Part shown: positions 46,731 through 58,126 of the stretch, one piece after another | Layout: the number at the start of each line of letters is the position of its first letter | How positions within the stretch are numbered: the first letter of the stretch is position 1 | Source: Crossaster papposus | Lineage: Eukaryota; Echinodermata; Asteroidea; Velatida; Solasteridae | Reading direction: 5' to 3' | Assembly: GCA_037893245.1 (NCBI GenBank) | Contig: JBAIAA010000519.1 | Location: forward strand, 372,001 to 436,000 | DNA: 64,000 bases | Notes under the pieces: generated by a model | The model's input: only the letters and a program-made list of their open reading frames with translations | The model's database searches: none | Told to the model about the DNA's origin: nothing | Position numbers and translations under genes: made by a program

Positions 46731-47460
46731 TAAGGGGAGGGGCGGAGGGGGGGCCCAAGAAAGTGCGCCACCAACGTTGAAATGTATCTCATTCGTTCTT
46801 CCACGCTCATGAGCCACACATCTCACACAGTAAATACGTATAGATCGCTACCGCGAAGCGCACCATTGAAACACGTACAGATTTGTATGAGATTTGCTCC
46901 GTGTATCGCTCTCCGCATTTAGTGATTCATACAACGTCCGCAAAGCCAGGTACACAGGCACGATCTACACGGATTTTGTTTGGGGCGATGTCATTTTCGT
47001 TCGAAAACAACACGATAAAACGCAAGGGGGTCACAGGCAGATTTTTTTAAAAATTCAATATATCACTGCTACATCCTTTTTTAACGTATCCATGGAAAAA
47101 AATGAGTGGGGTCAAAGCACGATTTTTCACAATTTATCGATTATTATTGCCCTTTTTAGGGGAGGTATTTGTTAACGTCGTTTGAGTATTTGTGCACAAT
47201 CTCCACGCGCATCAACGGTACGTCAACGCTTAATTTTTTCGACTGCTTTTTTCATTTTCAATACAATTGTAGTCATTGGATGATAAACATTAAGGTAAAT
47301 AACAACCTTGTACAACTACAAAAGACAAGATGTTAAGATTGGATGCCAAAAACTCTTTATTTTTCGAGTGAGAAAATTGTTCCCCCCTATTTTGAGAATG
47401 GACGGTACCACAGCGTTTCGCAATCACAGCCTCGAAGGGCCCCCCCTCCGCCCCCCCCTG
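46731..47460. mobile_element. hAT-like non-autonomous element, copy 2
   Basis: Same element and orientation as 1163-1889. The flanking 8-mers GTTTCCCT (46723-46730) and GTTACCCT (47461-47468) differ at one base, which fits an older TSD. The left terminus is decayed (TAAGGGGAGGGG), while the right keeps CCCCTG. It is inserted in a CTLD4 intron. Confidence 0.75.
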
Positions 47461-47687
47461 GTTACCCTCTTTTGTTTTCCTTTGTCCTATTGTAATATTT
47501 AACGCTATGGCGTTTCCACTCTGGGGTAAATAGCTTTCTAAGGATTTTCACTCTGGGGTAAATTTATCCTATTGTCCTATACCTTCTCCATATACGAGCA
47601 CGCATTTTTATGCTCATTGTCACCGAATCTAAATCTAAAAAAACTGCCCTCACCGAGGGCGCCCTGTGCAAAGGGTCTATTGCTTAC

Positions 47688-47800
47688 TCTGCCATATCAG
47701 CAGTTCTGCGCAATCTTCTTCGTTGAACAGGTTGACTGGAAGCGTGTCGCCAGGGAACTCAGAATATGTGTTTATGTCAAAAGTTGTGCCGTCAATCCAT
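47688..47800 (-). CDS. CTLD4, exon 3 (no EPN/QPD)
   Basis: Acceptor CTATGAAG, donor GTAAGC; phase 2 in, phase 1 out. It encodes WIDGTTFDINTYSEFPGD, then LPVNLFNEEDCAELLIWQ. WIDGT is conserved, but neither EPN nor QPD is present where the sugar-binding loop should be. This repeat has probably lost the Ca2+/sugar site and may act structurally or in protein binding (inference). Confidence 0.83.
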
Positions 47801-47996
47801 CTTCATAGAAAAAAAGAAAGAATTTGTAATTTTAAACTGGGGAGGGGTGGTGAAATTACTGACTGATGGGTGGGAAAAAAGGAAATATTTTAGGAGAGTT
47901 TCATGACCGAGATTTCACCAATTTTGTTTTCCTGGAGAACATTTTAGGAATGTCCTAGTCTAGTTGCTGCTGTTTTTATGGTAACACACAACTTAC

Positions 47997-48064
47997 CTAA
48001 AGGGAGTTACCGGTACTTGAATTTCCCGCAAACCAATCCAGTAACTCCGTCCAAAACCATATGA
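47997..48064 (-). CDS. CTLD4, exon 2 (68 bp, YWIGL)
   Basis: Short exon, acceptor TTTATAG, donor GTAAGT; phase 0 in, phase 2 out. It encodes SYGFGRSYWIGLREIQVP then VTPFR, with the last codon split. It supplies the WIGL core between 48775-48953 and 47688-47800, whose phases cannot be joined directly. That phase repair is strong evidence that this exon is real. Confidence 0.85.
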
Positions 48065-48774
48065 CTATAAAAAGTAAAAACCATAAATCCATTCATAAAA
48101 ACAATTTTAACAAATCTGTTGGATTCATTAACAGAGTCTTTGTTCAAAGAACAAAAACTGTTGTCAGTGGTCTTGCCAGCTTAGCAGGTGGATTCGCTAC
48201 TGCTGTCGCGCACATTTTTGCCTTGGAATGGGCTGCTTCATAGGCGACTGCAGTACTGCAACACACCCACTTTGCAGAGTACGTGCCAACCTGGGATCAA
48301 CCTGTCAGCAATACTGCTGAAAATACTCATTTTTTTCAAACAAATTGGATTCCGGGCCCCTCAAGTGTTCTCCTTCAATTTTCAAAAGAGATAACCCAAC
48401 GCCATTTTCCGTCTAATTGGAACAGAACAATTCAGAACAATTTTGTGTTGTTTTTCTGTTCATTTCAGGTTTTTTACGCGATGGCTTTTAAAACCAACCT
48501 GACTAAACCCAACCCGAAAACTGAAACGAACCTGAAAAAAAAATGACCCGACCCGACCCAAAGTCGGTTTGGGGTCAGGTCGGTTTCAGTTTTGGGTTTG
48601 CACACATTACCCTGAAGCACCCAACACTGTATGAACATTACTTTCAAAAAAAATATATATCTGAGATAGAGCGAATGAAAGTATATACAAAACCAAAGCG
48701 GCACTGGTAGCAGTTTTAGGCCCTGTTCCAGTCAATTTCTTTGTTCAACTTTAAAACCACTTTTGTTTACATAC

Positions 48775-48953
48775 CAATGTACGGACCAAGGTTTGCTCAT
48801 CTGGGTCTTTAACAGACACCAGATGGCCATACAGGGTGCGACAGGAATTCTCGGCATCAACCCAGGTTTTGTCGGAATGTGCTGGTCCCAACATAGTACT
48901 TGGCAAGTAGCAATCACTTCCATCTAATAGCTCCAGATCATTCCCGACGCACA
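48775..48953 (-). CDS. CTLD4, exon 1
   Basis: Acceptor TAATTCAG, donor GTATGT; phase 1 in, phase 0 out. It encodes VCVGNDLELLDGSDCYLPST, then TWVDAENSCRTLYGHLVSV and DEQTLVRTL. The SDCY start and the NSCRTLYGHLVSVKD helix-2 block are standard CTLD features. The domain continues through a short 68-bp exon that is easy to miss. Confidence 0.85.
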
Positions 48954-49514
48954 CTGAATTAAACAAGAGTAATTCCAATATCAGTAAACAGCCATTTCCA
49001 CGCAAAGATGGGCACGGCAGAGAAGTAGACAATTCAGAAAAATCCCCAAAACCACAAGCATCACCACAACTTCAGTAAGAACTTTTGTCTAAAAAATTTT
49101 TTTTTAATAGTCCGTCATTTTGGCACCTCATTTTTTGTGAGCGTAAGTGTTAGTTTTTGTGTTTATAAGAAGCTTCTTAAACTCCAATAATACTTAACGC
49201 ATTTCCAGAGGTAATTTATAGTAAAAGTAGATTTAGCAAAAAAAATTGGTAAAACAAGACTGTATCTTGACCCGAGACTCTGACCAGTTGAGCAGACGCC
49301 TACTATCAGGTCATCATAACCCCGGGTTGTGTTACATAAACAAGGCAGCCAAATTGACTAATGGATAACGACAGGTGTATAAATAACAACAGGTGTAAGA
49401 TAACAATTCAGTTATTGCATCCACTCAAATATAATTCATCTACATCTTTAAAGTCTCTGTGGAAGAAAAAATATACGTATACATTGTAGAATCAAACAAA
49501 TTAATGCGACTCAC

Positions 49515-49535
49515 CTCGTGACTGGTAAGTGGATT
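49515..49535 (-). CDS. 21-bp linker micro-exon between CTLD3 and CTLD4
   Basis: A 21-base minus-strand exon between TTTCAG and GTGAGT; phase 1 in and out. With split codons it adds KSTYQSR before CTLD4. Intron phases at both neighbours (50569 and 48953) fit exactly, and the phase symmetry means it can be included or skipped without a frameshift. It has the same size and phase as the exon at 59682-59702. Confidence 0.65.
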
Positions 49536-49693
49536 CTGAAACACACAAAAATACAGATAATTGATTAAAATAATAATAATATAGTTGAAATTGTTCTGAT
49601 TTGAGCACGACTGCTTCATAAATTATTTAATTGCAGGCAACCGTGATCTAAAGTACAGACAATGACGACAACTTGTCACTTGTCACGCTAAAG

Positions 49694-50368
49694 CCTAGGT
49701 AACACTATCACAATTCTGCAACCACAGCCACGGACTAGTCTTAGCAGTTTTAATTTAGCTGAATCAGGAGCAAAGTGCCCCGATTACACCCTCCTACGAA
49801 TACGTACGGTCCTTATACGGTGACACTGCAAGTATTGACGACCTCTGTACGTATATCAATAAAGTCTGTATGATTTTGTAGCTGATTCATCATGACCTGC
49901 TCAGAATTTTAGAATGGTGACTAGACATCTTCGCTTGGCATCATCGTCTAGTTGGTACAGTCTATTACGGTTTACTACGGTTCCAGTATGATAGCGTCAG
50001 GACTATTCAGAACTACTCTATGTTACAGCCGATTACAGATGATTGCGCTAAGATTAGCATATATGCGTAGAACAGTAGTGGATATTTGTAGTGATTCGTG
50101 ATAAAAATGAATCACGATTAGCCATGGAAGTTACGAGGTACGATCGCACTGTGTGACTGCCCTACGGTTTGAAACAATTGTAGCACGCCACTACAGTTTT
50201 GAACAGTTCAAAACTGTCGAAGGGAGTTTGCTGACCGGCCAAGATTTATCACGACTCATCAAGATTCATCAGGATTCACCAAGATGCCGCTGCGAGTACG
50301 TCCACGAATCACCCGGATGTTGTAAATCCTGGGCTATCGTCATTAAAATCGTGACAGTGTGACCTAGG
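49694..50368. mobile_element. 675-bp TIR element with CCTAGGTNACACT ends
   Basis: Left end CCTAGGTAACACTATCACAA. The right end, complemented, is CCTAGGTCACACTGTCACGA. There are two other imperfect internal repeats (CTACGGT). No coding frame with features and no clear TSD. Intronic. Confidence 0.6.
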
Positions 50369-50568
50369 TTTTAATGTTGCCGAATAAGAAAAGGTGTAAA
50401 TGATTTGTAAATTTAACCCCAACTCCCTCACCATTGTTATTGAACAATACAATTCCTTCAAAATCCTCCAACTTCCTTTGTTGTGTAGGGAGTTAGGGTT
50501 AAAGCGATAAAGAAAACAAAATGTAAACGTTGGACGTAGTTTAGAATATTGAACCATGGCCTACTCAC

Positions 50569-50757
50569 TTTTGGGGAGTTTGCAAACAGAGTTGAAGCTG
50601 CTGAACTGGCAAATTTCGTCACTCCAGGCCCCTGAGCTCGCAGTATCAAGGGACATGACGACGCAGGACTCCAACAGAGCCTTAGTGTCCCCGTCAGGCT
50701 GGCCTCTAATCCACAGAGCATAATTCAACTCCTTTTGATCAATCCATCTAAAAGTGC
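50569..50757 (-). CDS. CTLD3, exon 3 (QPD motif)
   Basis: Acceptor TTCTCAG, donor GTGAGT; phase 1 in, phase 1 out. It encodes TFRWIDQKELNYALWIRG, QPDGD, ESCVVMSLD, AWSDEIC and SVCKL. QPD with WSD suggests a Ca2+ site of galactose type. Four residues after the last Cys the chain passes into the 21-bp linker micro-exon. Confidence 0.87.
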
Positions 50758-50945
50758 CTGAGAAAAATAAAATTTTAAACAATATTTGTTCTGTCAGAAC
50801 TACGAAAAGTAAATTAGACCATTTGTGATCTTTGCATTGTTTGCAACACAAATATAAAACCAGGTGCCCAGAAACTAGCCTGATAAAAAAAAAATATGTG
50901 AATGCTGTATGATCCTATCATTACATGATATGCACAGTGCAACTT

Positions 50946-51882
50946 AAAGGTAGCTATGGATACACCATTTGCAGATATCAAAAAATGTCACTACGGAATT
51001 ATTATGAAATATCTTACTTATTGGAAAGTAAATAATGATTGTAGGCATCCAGCAAAATGATTGCGCTTATTCTTATAATTGTTCTGAAAAATTGAATTTT
51101 ATAAAAAAAAGAACCATTGCCCAACGCCGGTTGAAAACGAACCCTGAAATTCTGGTTTCTAGCCTCATTTTTGCTAAGTAAAATTGTTCACGCTAAGCAA
51201 TTTTGTTTTGTGCTTGGCAGCTCTATAAAATTGGCCCAGGCCTCTCGATGGTTTTAAATATACCTGTACTTTATTTTAGGTTCATGCCCAGCCCCGCACA
51301 TATTTATTTCTTATTAAATTAATCCTTCATGGCATGGGTTGTGGCAAAGTGCTTTATTTTTATTTATTTTACTGGACTTGAGCATGATGTACTGGCAATC
51401 ACAGTATACAGCTAGAATTGGAATGTTTAAAGGTAGGATAATTGTTGTAAATGTCACTAAAACCGAACATTTAATTTGAATTGACAGGCAGAAATGTTAC
51501 AGGCATTGTCGGCGCACTTGTTTTCAAATAAAAGAAATCGTAAAAGCTTTGTTTCTACCCAACATGCAAATATCAAATGTTGTACCACCGAATTATTAAG
51601 AAGTATCTTACTTATTAATATTTAAAAGTAAATAAGGATTCTAGGCATTCAGCAAAATGATTGCGCTAGATATACTGTAATTGTTCTGAAAAAAAGGGAG
51701 AACAAGAACTACCCAATGCCAGTTGAAAACGAACGCCGATTTTTTTAATTTTTTTCTCGACATCCATGATTGTAAAAGTTTGAACAGCTCAGTTAATAAA
51801 AGATATTTAATATATATCACAACCCCCCGAATCCACCCATTCATGATAATTCAAGCAATTACCAACGTGTATCCTACCTTTA
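50946..51882. mobile_element. two AAAGGTAG-type MITE copies
   Basis: A truncated copy begins at 50946 (AAAGGTAGCTATGGATACAC) and fades near 51150. A fuller copy spans 51427-51882 (TTTAAAGGTAGGATA to GTATCCTACCTTTA). Between them, 51172-51243 is a fragment of the GCTTAGCA family also seen at 61804. Confidence 0.6.
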
Positions 51883-52496
51883 GAGCCAGTCACATACATT
51901 GTATATACAAAATTGGAGGTACAATATTTTTTGTTTGCTTCCTGTTTTCAAAATGTGATATTCCTATTTATATTGTATGCAAATATATCAGACCGCTAAA
52001 AGCACTAACACGTAATGTGATCGAAGAATCTAAAAATATGGCCACAAATTTTTCTGAAGCTTCACATCTTCATTGGGTGGGAATATTTAGGCCTTCAAAG
52101 ATGCTACTAAAACGAACGAGTAATTTGCGGGTGCCAACAAAAAAGAGGATCACACACCCACACTTTCAGAGGCTTTAACAGAAAAAGTGTTAAAGGGTAT
52201 CAAGCTAAAACTTAATTTTCCTTTATTTGGTATACCAAGGTATTTTTATTAAAAAAATTCTAGGCAAATCTGAGTCGGGTCATATGGGAGAGACCCCGAT
52301 GTGGTGCGATTTGCCACGAAACGACCCTTAGAGAATTTTAAATTCTTATCAATTCCAGCGTGGAAACGTCCAAGCCTAGTTTAACGGTCCTACCTTACTT
52401 GTCTTATGTCTTTATAACCAACTCAATGCTGATTTAGTGGTATATCTCAACATGACAGCAGGCCACGCTAAAAGCAAAGCCCATTATACCACTTAC

Positions 52497-52648
52497 CCCA
52501 ATCATCATTGCCAACCTGAACTCGTGCCAGTCCAATCCAAATGAAGTCCTCCGAGGGGTATTTTGCTTTAGCTTGTGTGTAAATAAATTCGTTGTCATCT
52601 GCTGCAGTGATGCTGGCAAGTGTAGCACCCTCATACATCTGCATGCAT
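52497..52648 (-). CDS. CTLD3, exon 2
   Basis: Acceptor CTATCAAG, donor GTAAGT; phase 2 in, phase 1 out. It encodes CMQMYEGATLASITAADDNE, then FIYTQAKAKY and FIWIGLARVQVG. GATLASI and WIGL are the conserved helix-2 and core motifs of the fold. It joins CTLD3 exon 1 to the exon carrying QPD. Confidence 0.87.
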
Positions 52649-53162
52649 CTTGATAGGAAGAACAAATACAAACTCTAATTGGCTACAATTCGGGCGATTC
52701 ACAATGCAGTGCGCCACCAAGCGTTTGACTCAAAAGAGCCACTTTTAAACTTTACGGTCGACTTCTTCCGTATATCATACTGTAGTGAAATTTCTATTCT
52801 TCATTGTTTACGCGAGGTTTAACACGAACGAAAATGTATCCGGCAGCGTCGTTAATTAAAACATTGTTATTTGCAGAAAAAGAAAAAAAACTTTAATCGT
52901 GCGCGTCCCAAAAGACGTAAAAACTGACAAGTTCATGCAAAATGAATACTGTTTTTAAAACCGATGCCGACTTTTTCCCATGATGCACTGCGGGGATAGC
53001 AGGATTTGCGCCTCCAACGGCAGCTTCTAGGTGTTGTGAATCGCTCGAATTGACCGTAAGTTTGTGCAGTCTGTACAGCTGTGCAGACATGGCGTTCATC
53101 TACCAGCCTATCTAGCCATCGCTACGACATGACTGCATTCATTTTAAACAAGTCACCATCAC

Positions 53163-53440
53163 AAGGCATCACAAGATATTACAAGATATTACAAGATATT
53201 ACAAGATATTACAAGATATTACAAGATATTACAAGATATTACAAGATATTACAAGATATTACAAGATATTACAAGATATTACAAGATATTACAAGATATC
53301 ACAAGATATCACAAGATATCACAAGATATCACAAGATATCACAAGATATCACAAGGCATAACAAGATATCACAAGATATCACAAGATATCACAAGATATC
53401 GCAAGATACCGCAAGCCATCACAACATAATCACAAGTAAT
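53163..53440. repeat. ACAAGATATT 10-bp tandem repeat
   Basis: About 25 units. The first dozen are ACAAGATATT, then the variant ACAAGATATC takes over, and ACAAGGCATA and CACAAGTAAT occur toward the end. A sharp variant boundary lies near 53300. The 166-codon plus frame here is a shadow. Confidence 0.9.
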
Positions 53441-54028
53441 CACAAGTCATCACTGGTCATTCTTTATGCCTGTCTATCACTTGTCAATCACAAATCATCC
53501 CAAGCTATTCCACCCTTTATTTTAATTAAACTTGATATTGAACTTTACATGTGGGTGAATATTGTTGCTTGTACCTGCTGATCTGTGTAACAATATTGTA
53601 CATGATTATTGAGTTTGATTCTCAAAAAAACAACATGTGCAATACAGTTGGTATAGCACAGAAAACTCTGGCTGCACGGTTGTCCTGGCGGCAACAAAAA
53701 GCTTTGCGACAAAATATCTCTCCTCTAAAAAAACCAAGTCATTATGTGATGTGTAGTACTGGGCCATAGCATCATCGTCACGGTTTAAGAAAGGAATGAA
53801 CGAATATTCGAACTAGCAAAATGATATTCAAAAATACGGTTGATATTTAAATATTTAAATATTCAAATATTTGATATATTCGAAACAGACCTAATTGAAA
53901 TGAATAATAGAATAGACCCCTTGCAATGTACACAGCAAATTTACATTTGCTGTAACAATGACAGCACAATGCATCTCATAGCTATAAAAGCTTGAAGACC
54001 TAGGGATTGTTTATCCCTTTAGACTTAC

Positions 54029-54158
54029 CTGTAATTGGCCTCTCCCCAGTCTGTCTTTCGGTTAGAGAAGTAGTAGCAGTTTTCACCTTGGGCGATCCAG
54101 TCATCATTAGGGCAGGGTAATTTCACCAGATCTGGATCAGGAGTTGGGTACATAGTTG
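54029..54158 (-). CDS. CTLD3, exon 1
   Basis: Acceptor TTTCCCAG, donor GTAAGT; phase 1 in, phase 2 out. After a linker (YPTPDPDLVKL) it encodes PCPNDDWIAQGENCYYFSN and TDWGEANY, the classic start of a CTLD with CP..W...G..CYYFS. The split Arg codon is completed by the next exon. This intron position, before the second helix cysteine, differs from the other repeats. Confidence 0.87.
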
Positions 54159-54194
54159 CTGGGAAAAAATGACCAAGAAATGACAGAGTTTAGG

Positions 54195-54560
54195 CGCAAG
54201 TAGAATAGGGGCTGGGGGAATGGGGGCTGGGGGTTTGGGGGCTAGGGGGCTAGGGGGTTTGGGGTTTGGGGGGTTTGGGGGGTTTGGGGTGTGTGGGATG
54301 GGGCGAGTTAGTGTTTCATATGCACTGTGGACCTCCGAACAATTGACGTCCACAGGATGCGGGAAAAGGTTACGGTTCGTGGACTTGGACGTGGCCTCTC
54401 TAAAAAAGGGCTTTAGGGGAAAAACAGGTTAGGGTTATATTATAGAAAAGGTAAGAGAAACAGCTGAGCGGCCCAGAATACAAATTTAAGGTTACTTTTT
54501 TTTTTTTTTTTTTTTTGGGGGGGGGGGGTGGGGGTTGGGGGGTGGGGCGTGAGGCGTGGG
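54195..54560. repeat. G/T-rich simple sequence tracts
   Basis: GGGGGTTTGGGG runs (54207-54305), and a T-run followed by a G-run with GGGGCGTGGGGC words (54497-54570). Low complexity, potential quadruplex-forming on the plus strand. Confidence 0.8.
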
Positions 54561-54823
54561 GCGTGGGGCGTTTTACATGTGGGACTGATCATGCGAGCAA
54601 GGATACCGAAGGAACATACCATAAACATTGCTTGAGGGGTGTTTCACAAAATATGAGGTAATTATTGATGAACAAAATTGTTTGAAACTTTTTAAATAGT
54701 TGGGACTTTTCTTACAGTAGCCACAAATTGTTATTAAGTATTACCTGTTTTTGTGCCAGAGCAGGTCAGAGATATGCTAAGGCACCAACACTTATAATAT
54801 CTAGAAGTAGTTGTTGTTCTTAC

Positions 54824-54995
54824 GTAGTTTATCGTAGCGACAAATGTAAGGAGCCGTATCAGCACAGGTTGTGTCGTCCCACCTGTCGCCATCAATCCTG
54901 GCACGCACACACCCTTCACCTGATTGACCGCTGGGTTCATCCTTCCCCCAATTAGTAAAGACTATAGGGTAGTCAATCTCCCATTCAAACTCATT
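54824..54995 (-). CDS. CTLD2, exon 2 (EPS motif)
   Basis: Acceptor ATGTCCAG, donor GTAAGA; phase 0 in, phase 1 out. It encodes EFEWEIDYPIVFTNWG, then KDEPSGQSGEGC, RWDDTTC and APYICRY. EPS stands where mannose-type CTLDs have EPN, and WDD replaces WND, so the Ca2+ site is probably largely intact. Cysteine spacing is canonical. Confidence 0.87.
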
Positions 54996-55718
54996 CTGGA
55001 CATTCAAACAAAGTAGACTCAAACATTCTACATATCTATTATATTGATATTAATTACTGCAAACACTCAAAGGTCAATTCCACGGCAATGTGGAAACATC
55101 TGAAAAAAGGTAAAAATCTATGAAATCTTCCGAACTACAAGATTCCCAATCTCAAATGTGATATCAAACTAAAAGGGACGATGCGGTAAGTCTGGACGAT
55201 GCGGAAACATGAATCCATTTTGAGAGTTTTGAAGTAACGAAAACAAACGTCGCTCTTGTATGTGGTCGCATATTATATTCTACGTATGAACGTCACTCGT
55301 GGAGTCGAGTGACCCGAGGTCGTTCATTCTCACGTACTGCACATGTGCAACTTTTTCTGATTTAGAGGCATGAGTAAGCGCAGGTGAGTAATCAAACACG
55401 CTATTTTGTCGTGCACAAAAAGTTCATGACTGGTGACTGGTATCCTGAATCCATAAAAATCCTGTAGTACCGCTAGGCTTACAACCCTCAATCCATTAAA
55501 AATCCCCCAGTTTTCAATATGGAGGTATCGAATCCGCCGAACTTCTCAGTCCACCAAGTATAGGGGTATGGATTTTGATGGATTCGGGTAGGTTAGGGTT
55601 AAAATGTTGATAAACTGGCTTAAAATGGGACTGGCTTCTAGTTTCATTTCCTACAATTACGGTGAGTCATTTTCAATATCTAAGAGTCAACCTCATGTTT
55701 GATGAAAGAGAAACTCAC

Positions 55719-55978
55719 ATCAGTTGATTTCAATCCAATCCAGGCATAGGATTCACTATATGCGTACACTAAAGTCTCCACGAGTGCCGACTCGTAGCCA
55801 GACAGTACTGTGGCAAGATTAACCTCTTCTTTGCCTGTATTAACAGCCCGGCAAGCAGTTTGTGCAGCATCATAAGTCTTGGGCGTCCTGAATAACCCAA
55901 AGCATGCACTATTGCCAAATGCAATAAAATCATCGAGGCAACGAAGACCAGGTGGAGGTGTCTGATTGTCACTTGAAT
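55719..55978 (-). CDS. CTLD2, exon 1
   Basis: Acceptor TTTGTACAG, donor GTGAGT; phase 1 in, phase 0 out. A short Pro-rich interdomain linker (NQTPPPGL) leads into LRCLDDFIAFGNSACFGLF, then the helical region with AQTACRAVN and the core AWIGLKSTD. The intron interrupts just after WIGL, as in CTLD3, CTLD6 and CTLD7. NQT is a potential N-glycosylation sequon. Confidence 0.87.
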
Positions 55979-56258
55979 CTGTACAAAAAAACACACACAA
56001 AACAGAGGATACAAAAGACAAAAGAATGACAAGCAGAGCCCACCCTTCCCGCACTGACCTACAAATCATGAGCGCAAAACCAAAACCTACCCAACCTAAC
56101 GGTAATGGCAGGAAAAACTTACAAAAAGCCGGTTTCGGATCGGGTCGGCTTTGGTTTGCACAACATTAATCTACCTTGTCACATAGACTCTAAAGTATAC
56201 AACCTATTAGCCCCCCAAAAATGTCACAATATTTGGTGATAAAACCTGACAAACTTAC

Positions 56259-56370
56259 CAACTCCTCTGCTGCAAATGTATTTATGCTTCTCACTGCAGG
56301 GCACGTCGTACCAATAGCCAGGCTGTTTCTGATTGGTATTATCCAGTACAACACAGTAATCTTTGCCAGT
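56259..56370 (-). CDS. CTLD1, exon 3 (C-terminal part)
   Basis: Acceptor TTACAG, donor GTAAGT; phase 0 in, phase 1 out. It encodes DYCVVLDNT, YWYDVPC and HKYICS, the last strands of the lectin fold with the final cysteines. WYD takes the place of the WND Ca2+-coordinating motif, with Asp retained. With the QPD of the preceding exon, CTLD1 is a plausible Ca2+-dependent sugar binder. It is followed directly by CTLD2. Confidence 0.85.
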
Positions 56371-56667
56371 CTGTAACAAATGTCCAGTCGTACCAATCAA
56401 AATTGTATCGCAATTAATACTTGCATGAACCATAAAAAAATACTAGTCATTATCCCATAACCAGACCTATGGAATTACACTTGCACACAAGCTTATGTGA
56501 CACATTCGTGTAGATAGATTCAGCGATTAGCAATAATGCACAAGATTGTGTCTTGACCTCTAAATGTTGACCATGCATTCATCAGCAGGTGGCCTCTATT
56601 GGGGTTTTGTATAGCCCGTTATTAAATGCCATGGAGAGTTAAAGGCTTCTGATTGGTCAAGACTCAA

Positions 56668-56850
56668 TCATGGGGGAGGGGGGGAGAAAGGGGGGAGGGG
56701 GTGAGAAAGGGGGTGAGAAAGGGGGGGTGAGAAAGGGGGGAGAAAGGGGGGAATGGGGGGGGGGGGAGAAGGGGGGAGGGAGGGAGAGGGGGGGGGGGGG
56801 GGGGAGAGAAGGGGGAGGGGAGGGGAGGAGGGGGGGGGGGGGGGTGGGGG
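56668..56850. repeat. polypurine G/A tract
   Basis: GGGGGGAGAAAGGGGG-type sequence about 180 bp long, all purine on the plus strand except for scattered T. It lies in the intron between CTLD1 exons 2 and 3. Pro-rich frames on the minus strand are artefacts. Confidence 0.88.
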
Positions 56851-57890
56851 TGTATTAAAAAAGATACAAAGACCGGCTTCAAGAACAAGCACAAGAAAAT
56901 ATGGCCCCTGAACCAGCATTTATCAAGCATAGTGTAAACCAATGATTGGCCAAATATTATTCGTTAACCCTAACCCGGCCCTATGTATGCTCTTGCACTA
57001 GAAAGCATACCAAACCTTACAAACGTCAACCACTGCACACAGGTTCAGTAATTATTGGTACACTGTACTAAACTTATTGCATGAGTGGGGGCACACAGCA
57101 TGTAAATGTATACATGCAGTTACAATTACGGTTGACCAGGAACTGTGCCGTGACCAGCCGTGGGTCACCCACGAATAAATGCCTGTATACATTCCCCCAA
57201 TCTCCAGCATTTTTACAAGTCTCATGCTTTTCTGTCTTTAACCCTTACAGAATTCAACAGGGTTTTCCTGGGCCTTTTGTACTGATTCAAACAAAGTCCA
57301 ACAACAAGTTGCTAATATTTGGTACCAAACCTGCCAAAACCTGCAGTTGGAGTTTGATGGGTTTGAGTTAGGGTTAAACAAACAACAGTCCTATGGTAAC
57401 TTGTTAAAATACAGGAGTACGCGTGTACATGAATAAAGCGTTAAATCTTGATACTGCAAGGATGTTAGCAGTCATTACTATGCAGTAAAGACCGGCTCCT
57501 CACACTGTTGTTGTACACAGCATTACCAGATAGAGGGGAAAAAAGAATTTGACCAGATTGTTAACCATAACCCTGATACATACAGCAGGAAAATAAGTCT
57601 GGTGCAATTGGATGCATTCTGCTGTCAACACCAGTGCATTAATAATACCACATTCTAAAACTTTTGGGAGCTAGTCCCCATTGAACAATGCCAGAGATGG
57701 ATCCTGCTGCGTTGGGTGACCAGTGACTCTGAGGCCGATTGACCTTGAGATTTTTGACCCGATGGATCCCGAGGCACTGTGTTACCAAGTCATTTGGACA
57801 GCTGCTGCACTTTGCTGCGTGTAGCAGGCTGTCTAGACAAAATACCCTGATGGGTTAGGGTTAACGGGGTGTAATTCCACTACGTGTAAA
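56851..57890. other. intron with no recognised feature
   Basis: Unique-looking sequence between CTLD1 exons 2 and 3. I see no exon or repeat copy here. Confidence 0.5.
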
Positions 57891-57896
57891 TATTAC

Positions 57897-58060
57897 CAAG
57901 AATGCATAACCGTCTGGCTGCCCAACACCCCATCGAGTAAACGACGCATCTAATGAGGTCCCATCGCTCCAAGTAAAGAAGGGGTTAGTAGGGGTAGATA
58001 TGAGTCCAATGTAGACGCTTTCGGTGCTGGCCAAGGATTGCATAAAGGCAACAATCTGAG
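57897..58060 (-). CDS. CTLD1, exon 2 (VYIGL and QPD motifs)
   Basis: Acceptor TATTGCAG, donor GTAATA; phase 1 in, phase 0 out. It carries VYIGL (the WIGL core motif with Tyr for Trp), FTWSDGTSLD and GVGQPDG. QPD at the principal Ca2+/sugar site is the galactose-type signature in vertebrate CTLDs (family knowledge). Specificity in this protein is inference. Confidence 0.85.
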
Positions 58061-58126
58061 CTGCAATAAACAACCAAAAACAAAGTCAATCTTTTGAACA
58101 GCAACTGCAAAAAGACACTATTTAGA

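Noticed and set aside
53160-53440. CRISPR-like array
   Set aside because: It is a contiguous 10-bp tandem repeat without spacers in a eukaryotic intron.
56664-56942. Pro-rich 92-codon minus frame
   Set aside because: Translation of a polypurine/polypyrimidine tract in an intron.
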